Below are positions 48,093-60,922 of a DNA stretch of 64,000 nucleotides, piece after piece. Under the pieces are notes generated by a model. The model did not search any database. It was given only the letters and a program-made list of their open reading frames with translations, and was not told where the DNA came from. Both the position numbers and the translations under genes were made by a program. Source of the DNA: Rotaria macrura (Eukaryota; Rotifera; Eurotatoria; Philodinida; Philodinidae); contig OENT01000335.1 of assembly GCA_900239685.1 (NCBI GenBank), positions 62,001 to 126,000 on the forward strand. Direction: 5' to 3'. Each line of letters begins with the position of its first letter. Position 1 is the first letter of the stretch.

Positions 48093-50376
48093 TTATTGGA
48101 TTGTCAAATGAATTCGATAAAGAATAATATGGTTTGTATTATCTTTGGTGTGTTGTAATCTTGCAGTACAAATAGAGTCAGGTATCGTCAAACGAAGACG
48201 TGTAACATAACGATCGAAATCCAGTGTGATGCTGATAACAGTACCTGCTCCACCATTAAAATCACGAACTGCTGTTGCTGCTACTTTTGGTTGCGAACTC
48301 GTATTTGATTGGTATGGCAAAGCTTTTATATCCTTCTTGCCACACGGATCTACTTCTATGTGAGGAAATGGTTTCTGTACGGCCGATTCGTTAGAAGACA
48401 GCGACGTAGATGTTGAGGTTCCATTTTTGATGTTTGTCGGTATGATTTCTGATATCGAGTTAACTACATGTACTGGTTCTAAAGGAACATCTGATTGAGA
48501 CGTAGAGCTCGATCCTAAGTCATTCGAATATGAAATATCAAGCTTTGGTTGCCATTGCTCTCCTTCATAAACAATCCATTTGCTTAAACATGTAATAAAA
48601 TTACGTGCATAAATCTGTTCAGTCCATCTCTCTGGTAATTTATCATAACCATAGTAAGCGCCAGCCAATTGTCCATAAATAGCTGCGGTGGTGTCAGTGT
48701 CATCGCCAAGATTGACTGCATCTAGAACACCCTTTTCGAACGAGTCATTATCGTAGTAAAAAGCCCATAAGGCAGCTTCAAGAGCATTGACAATGTATCC
48801 TTTGCCACGAATACCATCACCATATCCTCCATCTTTCTTGTACGATCCGTGTGCAATGCTCATAATTTCTGGACTCAATGGCTCATTATTGAACCATGAT
48901 TTATGATCTTCATAAAAGTTGTCATCAAGCAATTTTTCCTTTTTTTCACCTCGAAGAGCAGCCACGATTAAAGCACCATAATAACGGCAAGCGTCATAAG
49001 CTTTTGAATCTCCATGAGTAATCATGCCACTTTTTCCGGAAAATTCAACGGCATTAGTAGGGTATCGGTAGCAAAAGAGAGGAACGGGAGCCAGTCTCAT
49101 CAGTGCTCCGTTGCCAGCTGCACCAGTTTCACTGCAATTTACATTAAATTTCGTGAGAAGATGCGGATCTGATAGAAAATCTATTTGATCATGAGGAATT
49201 TGATGCTCCGTCGCAAACGACTGTTGACGATGCTCGAATTCACACAATGATTCACTGGTCGCATTACCAATATCGAAGCATTGTCCAGTCGACGACATGT
49301 AACCATCTCTGAACCACCATTTGTATCGTACTAGCTGGTCGTAAAGAACAAAGTCGCGGCACCATATCAATGAATTTGCGAGGCAAAGACCCATTGAGGT
49401 ATCGTCCGTGAACTAAAGCACAGAACAAGGCTTGAATACATGTATAAGACAAATATTTCAAGGGAAAACTAACATATAGAATTGATTAAAAGTATTCTTT
49501 TGTTTTCATTAGTTTCCCATAGTTATTTGACATTTCCGATACACTTTCTATCAAATTAAATCAACATCACTATTTTGATGAGCGATGCTTATATCTACAA
49601 CAATCATAGCCCTTCGGATTCTGCTAGATAGAATTTGTTTTGGCATTCGAAGAGATTGCGTGGAGAAACGAGCTCAGTTCAAATTCTTAAAGACAGATAT
49701 TGTCATCTCAATAGAACTTCTCTGATAATTAAAATATGATATGTTTTAAATGATCGAAGAATTTGACGATAACTATGATTCCTGACTCTCGATACAAGGT
49801 ATGTTCTCGATGTGATGGATCTAGAAAATTTCAGATGCATGTGAGAAAGCAATGTTTAAACATCGATGAAATAGTGTGTATTCGAACGATGTGGAGTTTC
49901 AATAAGAATCAGAGTAGAGAGCATCTATGACTCACCTTATCATAACTTCATCATTCAAATTAACTTGGAAAAATGATCGGAAAAGTCTGTGCTTTTTCGT
50001 CGCGAATAAACTAAGAATCCTGAAAAGATATCCATAAACTTACTTGTCCTTTTTTGAGACCCCAAGTTCCTCCTCCCTCAAGCTCTCGCACGGGATTGTC
50101 TTCTAAGTATTGTCGCGGTCGAAATTCGACATGTGCTCCAAGTGCATCTCCTACAGCCATACCAAACATAGATCCCTGCACACGAAGTAATGCGTCACGG
50201 TCGACAGTGGCGGGAGGATCATGTAGCCTCGTTTCTAAATCCTCAGGGGTCATGATCGACCGATCACTATTCTTGTGATACTGACGCTGGAGCCAAGATT
50301 TCTCTAGAACGTAGTGTTCATTCGCTGTTTCATCGAGGTCTGTTCCTATCATGAGAGATGTTGTGCTTTCAACCAT
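48093..50376 (-). CDS. ADP-ribosylglycohydrolase (DraG/ARH family)
   Basis: Two exons: 50376-50044 and 49412-48093 (631-bp intron, GTAAGT ... CTTTAG), 550 residues. Metal-binding motifs of the family: GMAVGDALGAHVEF (72-85), FTDDTSM (112-118, the T-D-D ligands) and NLGDDTDTTAAIYGQLAGA (from 345, with D348, D349 and D351). The family removes ADP-ribose from arginine or serine side chains, or hydrolyses O-acetyl-ADP-ribose, using two Mg2+ ions; which reaction applies here is not visible. A 65-residue N-terminal extension and about 150 C-terminal residues (S/T-rich linker, then a beta-rich block ending at the stop) are extra to the usual domain. Base composition is visibly less AT-rich than the surroundings, and domain versions like this are frequent in bacteria, so ancient transfer is possible (inference). 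It converges on the ART-TPR relic. Confidence 0.9.
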
Positions 50377-53300
50377 AGAATGAATAGTTGACTGACGTGT
50401 CTGGTATTGATTTACTGGTTGTCAGCGTCTAAAAGTATCAACTAGCATAAAGATGAGAGCAGTAAAAAATTTCTACTATCAACAAATGTTGGACAAAAAG
50501 TGGTCCAATAGTAAATGTAAATGCACTGTGACGGCTTAGATGTGGACGTCAGTTCTACTGTTTCCTATGTTGACACTGACAGTTTACAGTGATCTTAGGA
50601 TCTCATGCTCTTTTCTCAGTTTTATTTTAGCTGGAATCTTTTGAGTCTTTTATGTGAATATTTTCACCAGAAAACTTCTAAGTTTTATGGTAGATCCTTC
50701 AATAGTTTACTCTCGAAATACTTCTCCGACAATCTTGGGGTAGCGGTGTAGGTCTGTTTGTGTTTCTTCTGATATCCAAAAATCCACAACTACCTCCTTA
50801 TCTTTTCTTGTCAGATATGATGAGAGAGAACATGAACAAAAGACTTTTTATTTGACTTCTAGAGCTTTATCTTCATTATCAGGAAGGTCTATTCGCATTT
50901 TTTTCTAAGCACAAAATATGTTAACAAGAAAATATTTGATCAACCCAATATAATCTAACTAGACGATGGCGCTGATGTTATTTTATCGTTTCATTGAGTT
51001 ATAGTCATATTGAAGCTTTGATCATTTCGATATATCTCATCAAGAAACCGAGCTAACGGCTGCTTTGGAGATATTTATTCTCGTAAATAAACCTATTTTT
51101 TGTCCATTTTTAAAATCTTCCTTCTTAATAACTTATATATGCGTATCAGACATCAATAGAACTTCGTCTTGCATCGAACATTGCGAATTGCTTTCCCAGT
51201 GATGCATTCAATTTTGAATGTAGTGTACACACTGTTTCTAGGGAGAAAATCTTCAACTATTTACTAGGTTCCTGTGCATGCACTAAATTCTGACCGGATG
51301 CAATGCATCTCATAATAATAAAGGGCCAAATATAGGGATGCCATGGAGTAAGCTGAATCGGTACTCTATAACGCAGTGTCCTGTTTAACTGAATAGGAGC
51401 AGTTTGATCTTCTTTCATAGGCCATATTGTATAAAGATAAGTGGCAGCTGCTTCATCCCTTCTGTTAGATCATATGCTCGATCGGACATCTCTTTAAAAA
51501 TGCCACCCATACGAAAGCCTCACAGTTATCTATGTGGTGATTCCAACATTTTCGTGACTTCTTCAAGTCAAGTTAACAGTTATGTTTTTCATAATCATCA
51601 ATAGATGATAATATTTTTAGAGGTTCTTGATCAATGCCCAAACATAACTCAGTTGCAATCATCTTTCGTTTATAGTAGCTACGTGTATAAGAATGGCATG
51701 CTCTTTTTAAATTATTGTCCTCTCCGAATCGAATTTCGCTTCGTTTAATGCTAATAATTTCTCTGAAAGAAAAAACGGAAGACGTTGTGTTGCACATTTG
51801 TATTCATTCAATGGAGAATTTTATGTATTTCTTTCCTATCTTTCACGATTTTCTTAACGACGACTCATTTCGATTTTTAGGTTCTACTCCTCTTAAAGTA
51901 CGTTTTAAGAATTTTTTAGATTTTCATGTGGCCTAAAAGGAAACGACGATAGACAGTAGAATATACATTCTTCATATTGTCACTCTTATTTGAGTAAGAA
52001 GAGTCTCTTAATACAAAATATGATAGTACACAGTGAAATCTATATTGACACGGCAATAACAAAAATAAAGTTAAAAAGGAACACGCTGCAAACAAACAGG
52101 CAAAGGACACAAGTTAAAATCTTCATATAGATTCATGTTGACAGTTGTCAGATTTTATGCACCTGTGTAATCTGACATCGTATAGTACTCTAACTGATGG
52201 AAAGAATTTTATTTCTTCTTTATCTGAGAAGAACAAAAGAAGATACCAAATACATAATTAGAGACAGTAAGGTTTTCTCAGCACATACTTTGGTATTCAT
52301 CATATTTTTCATTTGATTTTCTTCGACTTTCACGCTACTCATTCATAGAGGTTCATAATTGAATGACAGCATCTAAATGAGTTCTGTCTTCATAATACTA
52401 GTGCTCTAATTCACAAACGCCGAGGAGCAGATGAAAAGGTTTGGTAAATTATCAGGAAGTTTTTAGTATGGTACAAGCGATACTGCTCTTGCAATATTCA
52501 CATCCAGTTACTTCATAAGGATTATTGATAAGAGACTTTTGTGTGGTGTCTTTAAAGAATTTCCGCCTAGAGTTAAACAAAAGCGTATGAATTGTTTCCC
52601 GCTACCATAGCTTATGAGAACTTTAGTCTTCTATTTCACTTGACTTATTTATGTTTTCATGATTTACATTCAGCCTGATTTTAGATTCAACTGTACGATA
52701 GTAAACTTTCTGTGTAGGTTAGAATGGAACGTACTATTCCATGAATGATCTCAATCTGAAATAGAAGCATAAGAAGATGAAGCGATATTATTCGGAACTT
52801 TGGTGAAGAAAATACTCTTTCTTTTGCAGTGTCTTTTTTAAAATGCCCATAAAGTGATAAGCAATTGAGACATGTATCAATATAAAAGATGATTGAACCT
52901 TATGAACAGTTAATAATTAATTAAAGTGTGCGAATCATTGCTCTTATGTAATAATAATCGCCTATACTCACTTTCTCATTCTTTTCTCCGTGGAATTTCG
53001 ATTTCGAATGTCAAATGTTTTCAATCGGTAGGCTCAACATGCATATAAATGAGCTTATTCGAGTTTCGTCTCCTATTCTCTTTGAAAATGAATTAAAAAT
53101 TTTCAAAAAGAGCTACTTGCCAGCAGGTTTTTTAATATAATGATGGCTTGTCAATCGCATAGTGATTTGGATTCTTCAAGCTCTGATATGGAGCTTTCAC
53201 ATCTGTAATGATAAATGTTTAAAACACAGAAGAACACCTATGCACATATATCGATGGACTTCCCCCCTCCCCTCTCTCTCTCTCTATATATATATATATA

Positions 53301-56300
53301 AAGGTATTTATTCACAGTACTTTCTCTAGAAATACAATCATGGTCAACGCTTCATAAATGGGTCATGTAGATTAATTTCATTTGTATGTTGAATATGTGA
53401 AAATATTGAAGGAATCGACTGACTGTAACTGTATATGTTAGATGCCTTTTCTTTAAAATTAATTAGAACGAATAAAGTAGATGTCTGAAATAACTACAGT
53501 TACCATGTCGAGAAGTTTGATTGTATCTGTTGCATGTGTTTCATGATCCTAGTCAAGCGTCTCTATGAAAATGGCGCGCTGTAACATCACCGATGTATTT
53601 CACTAAACTTTCTGATCTTTTTCTCGTTGCTAGAAAAATACATTCGATATGTTGTGCTGTAGTTTATAATATAAGATTAACACCAATCACACGACGTCCA
53701 TTGTTTGTTTAAGAGATGCTATCATATGAGAAAATCCTTCAGTAACAAATTTGGAATGTGTATACAAAGTCCAGTAGGCTTTATTAACTTATTCATTTTT
53801 TCGGATCGTTGTTCTTCATCAGGATCGAATGAAACCGATCAATTCAAATATATATCACATGTTTTTTTTTCTTCGTTAACGAGTGCTTTTATCGAATTGC
53901 GGATAAGTAGCCTTTTTTGTAAGATTCTATTGGGAACAATTCAGCATTAGACTTGTTCCATCTACAACTTAAATGAAACGAATATTCTACTAGTGTTATC
54001 TACCATATCAGCACATATATCAATGTGATGAACTCATCATTTTAATACATTTGAGTAATATGATTGGGAGTAAATTTCTACTGATAATAAATATAGCGTT
54101 GCGATAGATGATTCAAAGTTATCTTATGATCAGGAATCACTCCATCAATGGCAGTGGTATTACTAGAGCATATCGAGAATTTATTCAAGATCTAATTTCA
54201 GTTTTGACAAATGCTGCACTGATACTAATAGTCGAGTTACGTTAGAAAACTTAATATAAAAAGATATAACCTACTCTTGTACATACACTTTGTCGTAGTT
54301 GTTTCTTTATTTTAAATATATATATCTAGTGAACACGGTGCTCATGAGAAATAGCTCTTTAAACTGCAATCAGGATAATTTTCCACCTGAAAATTATTAA
54401 CGCACTGCTTGATGTATGATAAACAGAGCAACTTTGACAAGAACATATGTTTTGAATACATAATGAAGCATGATATGTTCGTTCCAGATAAAAAATGAAT
54501 TGCTCTAAAGGTCGGCAGTAAACTCAGGAGTACATAATCAAAGCGCAGTAAGTAGACAGAAAATTAAAATTTTTGACCGTTCTTCTGGAGGTGTTATATT
54601 TTTATACGAACAACGAAAGAGATTATCTAATATTTGATGAATATACGAATTATGTGTAAAAATTCATGTCAATTATGAAAGATTCGATCTCGTCAGATTA
54701 CTTTAGCATAGATTCCTTTGAAATCTTGTTGTGATGGCGACAACGAGCCATTGTATGATATGAGGAACTTTCGATAAGATCGATTTCCAATCAACAAGTA
54801 CGACTGTCCCCTTTATTTTGGGTAGCTTTATTCATTAATATAATGAAATATCTGAGCCTACTGTACACTAGCAAAAACAAATGTAGCAATCGATGGTAAT
54901 CAATGATTAGCAGCTTTCTCTTCTTTCACTTCGGTTCTTCAATTTTTTAATTATTTGTATTTGAGAGAGTACATAAACAGGTTCTCACCCTCTTAGCTAT
55001 AGCTTTGATTTTCATCCAAGTATAGAATGCGAGAATTGACGCGTTTTCAGCTTTATGAAAAAGAAGCACCATGGATGCGATGAAAATAAAAGTAAATGCG
55101 TGATGATGAATGTTGCGCACCGGCACAAGTACGGCTTCTTTAGTTTTAGATAGAAAACTAGAAATGTTTTAAGTAAAGTTGATTCATCTCTATTATTTGA
55201 GTTTGAGTCTCATTTCATCGATTTCTTCAAAGAATCGAGCAAAAACAAATTAGTTACGTCAATAGAAAATGTTGATATTGACATCGGAATGAATCTATCT
55301 GCTCGGAGGGCAAAGACTGCTACTTTTTCTAAAGTTTGTGATTTCATTGACTGTCAACTAATTAAAAGCGTTTCCCTGCATTCCTCCACGATTTTCTCTG
55401 TTGAATCATTTTATCAGTGTAAAAATTCATCTTGATATGCAAAAACTCTTAAGCAATATAATTCTGACAGATGTGTACGACGATACTTTTATTTCATACA
55501 CATATAACTTTCAAAAAATTGAAGTCTTCCATTTCGAGCATTGGTTAACATACTAACGAGAATTTCTTTTCATATTTTAGCGTTATACTTTTATATTCAC
55601 ATATATTGACAATCGAACTAGAAAGTAAAATACCGTTTAGATAGAAAGATATGGGATTAAAACTATGGATCCTGTTCGAGAAACATCTGGTAAGAACTTT
55701 AATTGCGATTTACACCGTAGCTCTGGATGATTTGAAAATTCGTGGTAGGAACCTTTGTCGACTGTCAGGGTTTCTTTTAGATATGATTGCTGCACCTCTA
55801 CAAGAAAAGTTTCCATGGTCATGCAGAAATACTGGCATCTCATTTGAGGATCCAAATCATTCGGAGATAAGAAAAAAAAGGACTAGAGCAGCCAGATTCA
55901 TTGCACTCTATTGTGAGACCTAAAAACCTTTATTCCTACTTAGTTTCATCAAAACATTCTATTAAATGTCAATAGTATTTGAACGGGCAAAATACGTTGC
56001 AAAGTAATACGAATGAACATAACTCAAAACATATAGATATATCAAATAAAAAAAGAATTCGTCTGATCTATGTCCATCGAAACTTAAGATATCATTAACA
56101 CTTTGAAAAGTATTTCGTCGGCTGTTTCTTACTGATGGTTTAATATGAGTGTAGTGAATACAAAAGTGTTGCTTTCTGCGCATTTACTTTTCGTTCTCGT
56201 AGCAAGCAACTAATTATGCAGAATCCTGACTATTTCAACCACAATTTTTCATAGGAAACCATTAACTATCGAAAGTGTTTCAAAATTCAGAGGTCCTCAA

Positions 56301-56463
56301 CCCTTTCTCTTTCTTAAATCAATAGAACTCAAACGAATATAGCAAAAAATCGTTTCTCCTGCTCTTAGGAAGTAAAAACAAAAACATTGCTAGGTGTATA
56401 TGTACACAGTATTTTATGAATTAGCCAAACCCGTATTCAACTGTCACTAATCATCAATTAAGC
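50377..56463. other. Six-kilobase gene-free stretch
   Basis: No secure gene. A minus-strand frame at 51797-51573 has coding-like composition (KRSEIRFGEDNNLKRA) but no start context, partner exon or family. Overlapping opposite-strand frames at 55637-55923 are likewise unassigned. The only repeat is the microsatellite listed separately. Confidence 0.4.
53265..53302. repeat. Compound C/CT/TA microsatellite
   Basis: A C-rich run passes into (CT)n and then (TA)n, a simple-sequence tract. Confidence 0.85.
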
Positions 56464-58894
56464 ATGCCGCATTTCCTAGCTGTTCCTTTAATTGTCTTTC
56501 TATGCTGCATAGCCACCATTCGAGGTAGTAGTCTGTAGAATACTTCTTTCTCACAGTCACTTTCGTATAGGTCAAACATTGAAATATTCGTCGAGCTGCT
56601 CAGTTCCTCTTTGCAACAATGTATCCTCTTCGAACGGAGGGTGTGCTTCATCGCCGACCTGTTATCAGTTCAAGACATCGCTCAATACAACGTTGTGTGC
56701 TCCACAAGTCATATGTTCTCTATTCGACTTGTGTACTGTTGGAACGAAATGTGCGACGAACAATAGTGTGTGCGTAATCAATAGTTGTTGCGCATCACCA
56801 GTCTGTATGCCATTATCCCTCTCGAGTCAATGCACTTCACAGAATGCTAGCTCAGGTAAGCTTTCGCTTCTAAAATAATGTTTGGTGCTAGTCAAGTTAT
56901 GATGAAAATGACCCATGACATTGATGTTTTCGTTTTTCTGACTCGAGTCATTTACATTGCTTCGTCACTTGTACAGGTAGAACATTCGTGCCATATCGAA
57001 AGCAGATGTTGTGAATCGTTGTCATTAGTTACAGAATTCAATGAGATCAGGGACTTTGACTTGTGAGAGTTTCGAATGATGTTCCCATCATTTTTATGAT
57101 AGTTCAATGACAAAATAATGTGCAACGAAATACTGAAATATATTCGATTGGTTTCAGCATATAAGATACAGATGTTTATGACATCAAATAGCTATTCAAT
57201 TATATTTTCAGTAAACCCAATGGCGTCCAAGTCTGCTTAGATTTAGTAATATTACTCTGAGTAGAATCATTTCCCGCTCTAGACATCGAGAAAGAAGAAG
57301 AATTGAGTTATATATAGCTGATCATTCGTTGTATACGTTTTCGCACTTTCTGCGAGCGCTCAGTTGAAATATTTTCCTGAAATATCAACAATGAGGAGAG
57401 GAAAAACACTCACGATCAACCACTTCTAATGAAATCACAATCCATAATGCTACTACATATTATACTCATCAATCTGTATATGATGTAGCTTCTTCATCGG
57501 TTACAATTTGTCCCAATGCAACATGGGATCCGAATTCCTCTCTGAACATCACTTCATACTGGAATAGTAGCTACCAATTCTCAGTCGGTGATTTTGCTTT
57601 GGATACCAATGACAATCTCTACGTTTTCGAGGGCTACAGTAAACAATTCTTCAAGTTCCCTCCAAATAGCACGATTGGGACACCTGTGGGTGGTCCTGTC
57701 AATGCTACTAATATTTATATTAACAGACTATTCGTTGACTCAAACGGCGCAATCTATACATATGAGTATCAAGTACGTAAATCATCTCATCTTTGCATCG
57801 TGATCCATGCTGTAGTCTACGCATATCTCATTGTGTACTTAGTATCCAGACTACGTGACAACTTGGTCGTACAGCTATCGTCTAAAGAAGTATGATTCAA
57901 CGAATTGGGTGAATGGTACTACTCTTTTTAGTTCAAGTCAATGTAGTTCAGCATTGACTGACTTGTGTGGATGCGCAGACATTTTTGTCGATCGTCAAGG
58001 TGCAATCTACTGCTCTGATAGTAGCAATAATCGTGTTATTAAAGTGACATCAGGCAATCCGATACCTACTATCGCAGCGGGTGCGACGAACTCATCCGGT
58101 GTTCAGTTGAATCAACTGAATAGTCCACAAGGAATATTTGTCGACGCAAATTTAACACTCTATGTTACAGACTCTGGTAATAGGTAGAGTATCTCGCTTC
58201 ATGTTTGGCTGAAGCCTCATTTCTTGATAATAGATTCAACGTTCGTAAGATTCATGGTGAGAAATATCACTACATGAAGTGGTTGGATATACGAAAACGC
58301 TTAGAATCAATCATTAAACTAGTTATTCAGTTTGACTGTACACAATAGAAGCCGCGATCCATGAAAGATTGTTTATATGTGAGGGCAGACGTAATGTTTC
58401 ATTCACACTTTGAATTTTGAGGGATGTATGGAAATACAGTGCAGATCGTTTCTATTGAAATTTCAGAGGAAGTGCGATAGTTATTTTGAAGGCACAAAAA
58501 CCGAACTCGTTTGTGGAACATTGAGAGAAGCATCGGTTTCTTGAGATATTTCTTTTTTCATAATCCGTTTTGATGATTTCGAACAAGCTTCCAATTTTAT
58601 TTTAGTCGTATATTAGCTTTTTCGCCAGGAAATCAATACGGAAGATACTTGTTCTATACAGGTGGCATGTATTGGTCCAATGGTCTCGTTGTGGATAATT
58701 CAGGAAATGTGTACAGCTCAAGTTATAACAATATCACTCGATGGGTACCGAGTACATCAAGCACAACGGCAGTACTGTCTGGGTATTATTACTCTACTTC
58801 AAGATTACGTTTAGATAGCAAGGGTAATTTTTACATACCGACATATATGACCAATGGTGTCGAAAAGCATAACATTCTCTCGAATACATGTTAA
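56464..58894 (+). CDS. Secreted Cys-rich NHL-repeat protein
   Basis: Five exons: 56464-56524, 56571-56855, about 57396-57772, 57843-58183, 58606-58894, giving about 450 residues. Exon 1 is a signal peptide (MPHFLAVPLIVFLCC...). Exon 2 is a Cys-rich module with paired and spaced cysteines (GGCASSPTCYQF, NSVCVINSCC). Exon 3 starts with a T/S-rich linker and CPNATW. NHL-type propeller repeats follow: FALDTNDNLYVFEGY, IFVDRQGAIYCSDSSNNRV, PQGIFVDANLTLYVTDSGN, LVVDNSGNVYSSSYNN, LRLDSKGNFYIPTY. Many N-x-S/T sequons suit an extracellular protein. The family is expanded in bdelloids; the ligand is unknown. The acceptor of exon 3 is uncertain: the phase-compatible AG at 57394-57395 lacks a good pyrimidine tract, and a better tract at about 57212 leads into stops. 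The gene may therefore be slightly mis-modelled or damaged there. Confidence 0.8.
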
Positions 58895-60051
58895 AGCAAC
58901 AGAAACATTCTTAAATATATTAAACATTAGATTTTAAGCGTGTGCTTGTGTGGTGTGATTTCTCTCTTATGCCTTTTCACTTATCAGAAATAAAATACAC
59001 TTGAACAAATCATTTCGAATAGAGCACAAGACGACTTGTTAGTAGAAAATGGCTCATGTACGAAAAACTTTCGGTTCGTATCTAATAAAAGAATTATACT
59101 GCCAATTATTGATCTCTTGTTTGCATTGAAGTGAATACTGGCTACAACTTGTTGTTTACAGAAAATGTTGCCTCTTTTACTTGAAGGAGGCACGTTGTTT
59201 TAGTGTTCGTTAATGCTAATGTAATAAAACTTCGCCCATGGCAATCTTAAACGCAGTTAGGAAATAATTCGATTCAAGATGCTTGCCAATTTCACAGAAA
59301 TCCTATTTTGAATGGAATCAGGAAGAGTTCGACTATAGTGGAGCCTATTTTCTTGATTTTCGTTTAGGGATTGTGCAACCTAATGATAATATGAATATCT
59401 CATTATATATTCTTTATTAGAAAGTGAATGATTCATGCTTCTGAAGATTTTGGATCACACTCAATATGATATCGAATTGGAAGCATCATAGAAAACGTTT
59501 CGGTGAAATTTCACTCACTATCAGATGATTCATTCTTTTGGCTGACGTGAATCTTACTCTTTTATCTGATATGGTGAAGTATTTGAATAGTTTCATGTTC
59601 TTGTTCTGATGACAGACATCATCCTACTAATGACCATTACAAACAATATTCCCGTAGAAGTTTATTATAGTGATTAAAGACATGTTGAACTAGGATATCA
59701 CGAAGGAGTCTTTATCATCATCCCACCATTGAACTTAAGAGTAAGCAACAAGTGTGAATGTGTGCAAGGATCATGTGTGCATGAGTAGCAGATCTGCGAA
59801 GTTGCTTTTTCTTCGTATCCTTGACGTCTAAACTCAGGCAGTAGAAGTAACTATCTGTATAGTTTCATTCTCTGATTCTTCTTCGAATAAATACATTCAT
59901 GGAACTTTCCGTTGGCTCTCTAGATGATTCACTAAATCCTTTCTCACGAAAAACAACAAATAGAACTAGAATATTGACCAGGGTGTTCTAATGTGTATGA
60001 GAAGATGATGCTTCTGATTCCTCACGCCGACAAATGGGTAGTGTAGTACTA
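58895..60051. other. Gene-free stretch downstream of the NHL gene
   Basis: Nothing recognised on either strand. Confidence 0.4.
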
Positions 60052-60059
60052 GTCTCTTC

Positions 60060-60914
60060 TAGGGATGCAACGGTGACGGTAACCGTAGTAACGGCGTACC
60101 GTCACTGTTTCACCGGTCATCACGGGTCATCGTCACCGGTTTCACCGGTCTTCACCGGTCACCGTCACCGGTTTCACCGGTCTTCACCGGTCACCGTCAC
60201 CGGTGTCACCGGTCACGGGTTTCACCGGTCACTGTCACCGGTCACCGGTTTCCACAGGTACAGCTTCGGTAATAAACCGACTTCTCTTCATAGTTTGTTT
60301 AGTTATCGAATAATGCATTAAAGTAAACTCCACTCTGAGATTCTAGTTATTACCTAAAAACTTAACCTAACACTATTAATATCGAGATTTAAAAATTTTC
60401 AGTGAGCTTTTTGAACTTTTCTTATAGATCTATTGTAGGGATGTAACAATACCAATAATATTGGTGGTATTGGTATTGTTTTACTCCTATTGTATTGGAA
60501 AGAAATATTGAACACAATGCTATTCATATGCAAGTCAATTAAAACTTTTGAACATATTCATGACGGATTCTCAATCTTTGTTCACGAACACTTCAACTTT
60601 TTTGCCTTATAGCTTGACTCACCGCCTACTTTACTAGAAATTCTGATTGAAGGGAGGACTTTGCTATTGTTTAAGTGCTAAGTAAATGGTTTCTAAATAG
60701 CTTCTCACCCCTTATCAAGTGTAATAGTGAAAATGAGCTAAATATACACTCTGTACAAATGAAAGCGACCAATGAGACTGGTAAGAGAGGTAACAATGAC
60801 CGGTGAAACCGGTGACGGTGATCGGTGAAGACCGGTGGAACCGGGGCCGGTGGAACCGGGGCCGGTGAAACGGTGACGGTATAACGGTGACGTGCCGTCA
60901 CCGTTGCATCCCTA
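60060..60914. mobile_element. hAT-type MITE with dense CACCGGT motifs
   Basis: An 855-bp element with 20-bp perfect inverted ends (TAGGGATGCAACGGTGA...) and a perfect 8-bp duplication GTCTCTTC (60052-60059 and 60915-60922). The left 200 bp is an array of CACCGGT/CACCGGTC words; the right 120 bp has ACCGGTG/CCGGTGAA in the opposite sense. The middle is AT-rich, with no transposase. Frames at 60034-60321 and 60671-60901 are repeat artefacts. Its ends are almost those of 13653-13850, so the two probably use one transposase. Confidence 0.95.
60436..60480. repeat. Solo TAGGGATGTAAC end with 13-bp hairpin
   Basis: TAGGGATGTAAC is followed by AACAATACCAATA and its exact complement TATTGGTATTGTT. 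It lies inside the larger MITE and looks like one terminus of another hAT-type element; no matching second end was found. Confidence 0.5.
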
Positions 60915-60922
60915 GTCTCTTC

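Noticed and set aside
49264-49461. 65-codon frame in the glycohydrolase region
   Set aside because: It is a shadow frame overlapping the true second exon.
51573-51936. Coding-like frame on minus and overlapping frame on plus
   Set aside because: No start, splice or homology support; kept only as a remark in the gap entry.
55637-55923. Overlapping frames of 72 and 90 codons on opposite strands
   Set aside because: There is no family match and no exon partners; overlap on both strands is typical of chance.
60034-60901. Histidine/valine/proline-rich frames
   Set aside because: They are translations of CACCGGT repeats in a MITE; there is no start context and no family.
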